Shown piece by piece: positions 63,472 to 64,000 of a stretch of 64,000 nt of DNA; the stretch's first letter is position 1; each line of letters starts with the position of its first letter. Under the pieces are notes generated by a model, which saw only the letters and a program-made list of their open reading frames with translations, was not told where the DNA came from and did not search any database. This DNA comes from Diaporthe sp. PMI_573 (lineage: Eukaryota; Ascomycota; Sordariomycetes; Diaporthales; Diaporthaceae): assembly GCA_021399435.1 (NCBI GenBank), contig JAJTUP010000003.1:124001-188000 (forward strand). Reading direction: 5' to 3'. A program made the translations under genes and the position numbers.

Positions 63472-64000
63472 TTCAATGTAGTCTGAGGTAGATGCAAAAA
63501 GAAACGGCTTACATATTGTTGTTTCATATATAGCAGCCACGCCGGGTGAAACAAAAGGTTGTACATATTCTCCGTGCGGTGGATTTCTGCATTGTAAATT
63601 TTAGTCTTGGTCCTGAGATGATTGAAACAACCTCAATTCTATGTTATCGACTTGACTATGTACCCTTTCTTGGTCTTTTTAAAGCGCGTCCACCAGCCAA
63701 CAACTTCGCGCGCGCGAAACTAGAGCCTTTTCTCTCGACTTGAGCCTGTGTCTACAGCAATTTGTGTTTTCCATATCTACTCCAATTCAATACGTCTTGG
63801 AGACATTGGACCCAATTCATGCGGCCTTTCATTTCTGTGACCCAATTCACTTGGTGGTTGCCATAACGGCTGGACAATATCGCCCTCGTTTTGTGGCGAC
63901 TTCGGCTGCCCTGCAGCAGAAATGCCACGATGTCTCCCGTTCTTTATCCGCCGAGCTGCAACTACACGGCGATACAACACCCAGGCTCCACACGCAAACA
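63472..64000. other. Window end, intergenic
   Basis: No complete gene. A plus-strand frame opening with the ATG at 63930 (MSPVLYPPSCNYTAI) runs off the window end; it could be the start of a gene, but 23 codons are too few to judge. Confidence 0.4.

Overview
The window is from a filamentous ascomycete (Pezizomycotina). Genes carry short introns (about 45-115 nt) with GT...CTAAC/CTGAC-like...AG signals, and the gene families are fungal: RTA1 lipid-translocating proteins, Zn2Cys6 regulators, a HET-domain protein, a NACHT-ankyrin NLR, a hAT transposon, and iterative highly reducing and non-reducing polyketide synthases. The species cannot be named from the sequence. All exon joins below were worked out by hand from splice signals, reading phase and family motifs.

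Left part (1-18.6 kb): the 3' end of one RTA1-like gene, a Upc2-type Zn2Cys6 regulator, a second RTA1-like gene and a six-exon sterol-glucosyltransferase-like gene, which together look like a lipid/sterol group. Next come a HET-domain gene broken by one in-frame TAA and a 2437-aa NACHT-ankyrin protein, both of the self/non-self recognition type. An apparently intact hAT element (19371-21759) with perfect 12-bp inverted ends and an 8-bp target duplication separates this part from the polyketide cluster.

Centre (21.8-54 kb): a polyketide cluster. In order: an HR-PKS (KS-AT-DH-ER-KR-ACP, 2537 aa), a free-standing ACP-like/thioesterase protein, a flavin halogenase fused in one reading frame to an O-methyltransferase (961 aa), an AflR-type regulator, a divergent AflR-like protein without a DNA-binding domain, a third Zn2Cys6 regulator, an MFS exporter, an NR-PKS (SAT-KS-AT-PT-ACP-TE, 2116 aa) and a small ABM-fold protein that I assembled from three exons. 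The likely product is an aromatic polyketide primed by a reduced chain, then chlorinated and O-methylated (resorcylate/depside-like; inferred).

The most striking point is complementary decay. The NR-PKS thioesterase lacks its catalytic Ser and His while its ACP is intact. The separate protein has an intact Ser/Asp/His thioesterase, but its ACP lacks the phosphopantetheine serine. This suggests that product release has moved to a partner protein acting in trans.

Right part (54-64 kb): a wrecked Old Yellow Enzyme pseudogene, an NmrA-like reductase, an ankyrin protein and a carotenoid-oxygenase family gene, with AT-rich or empty spacers between them.
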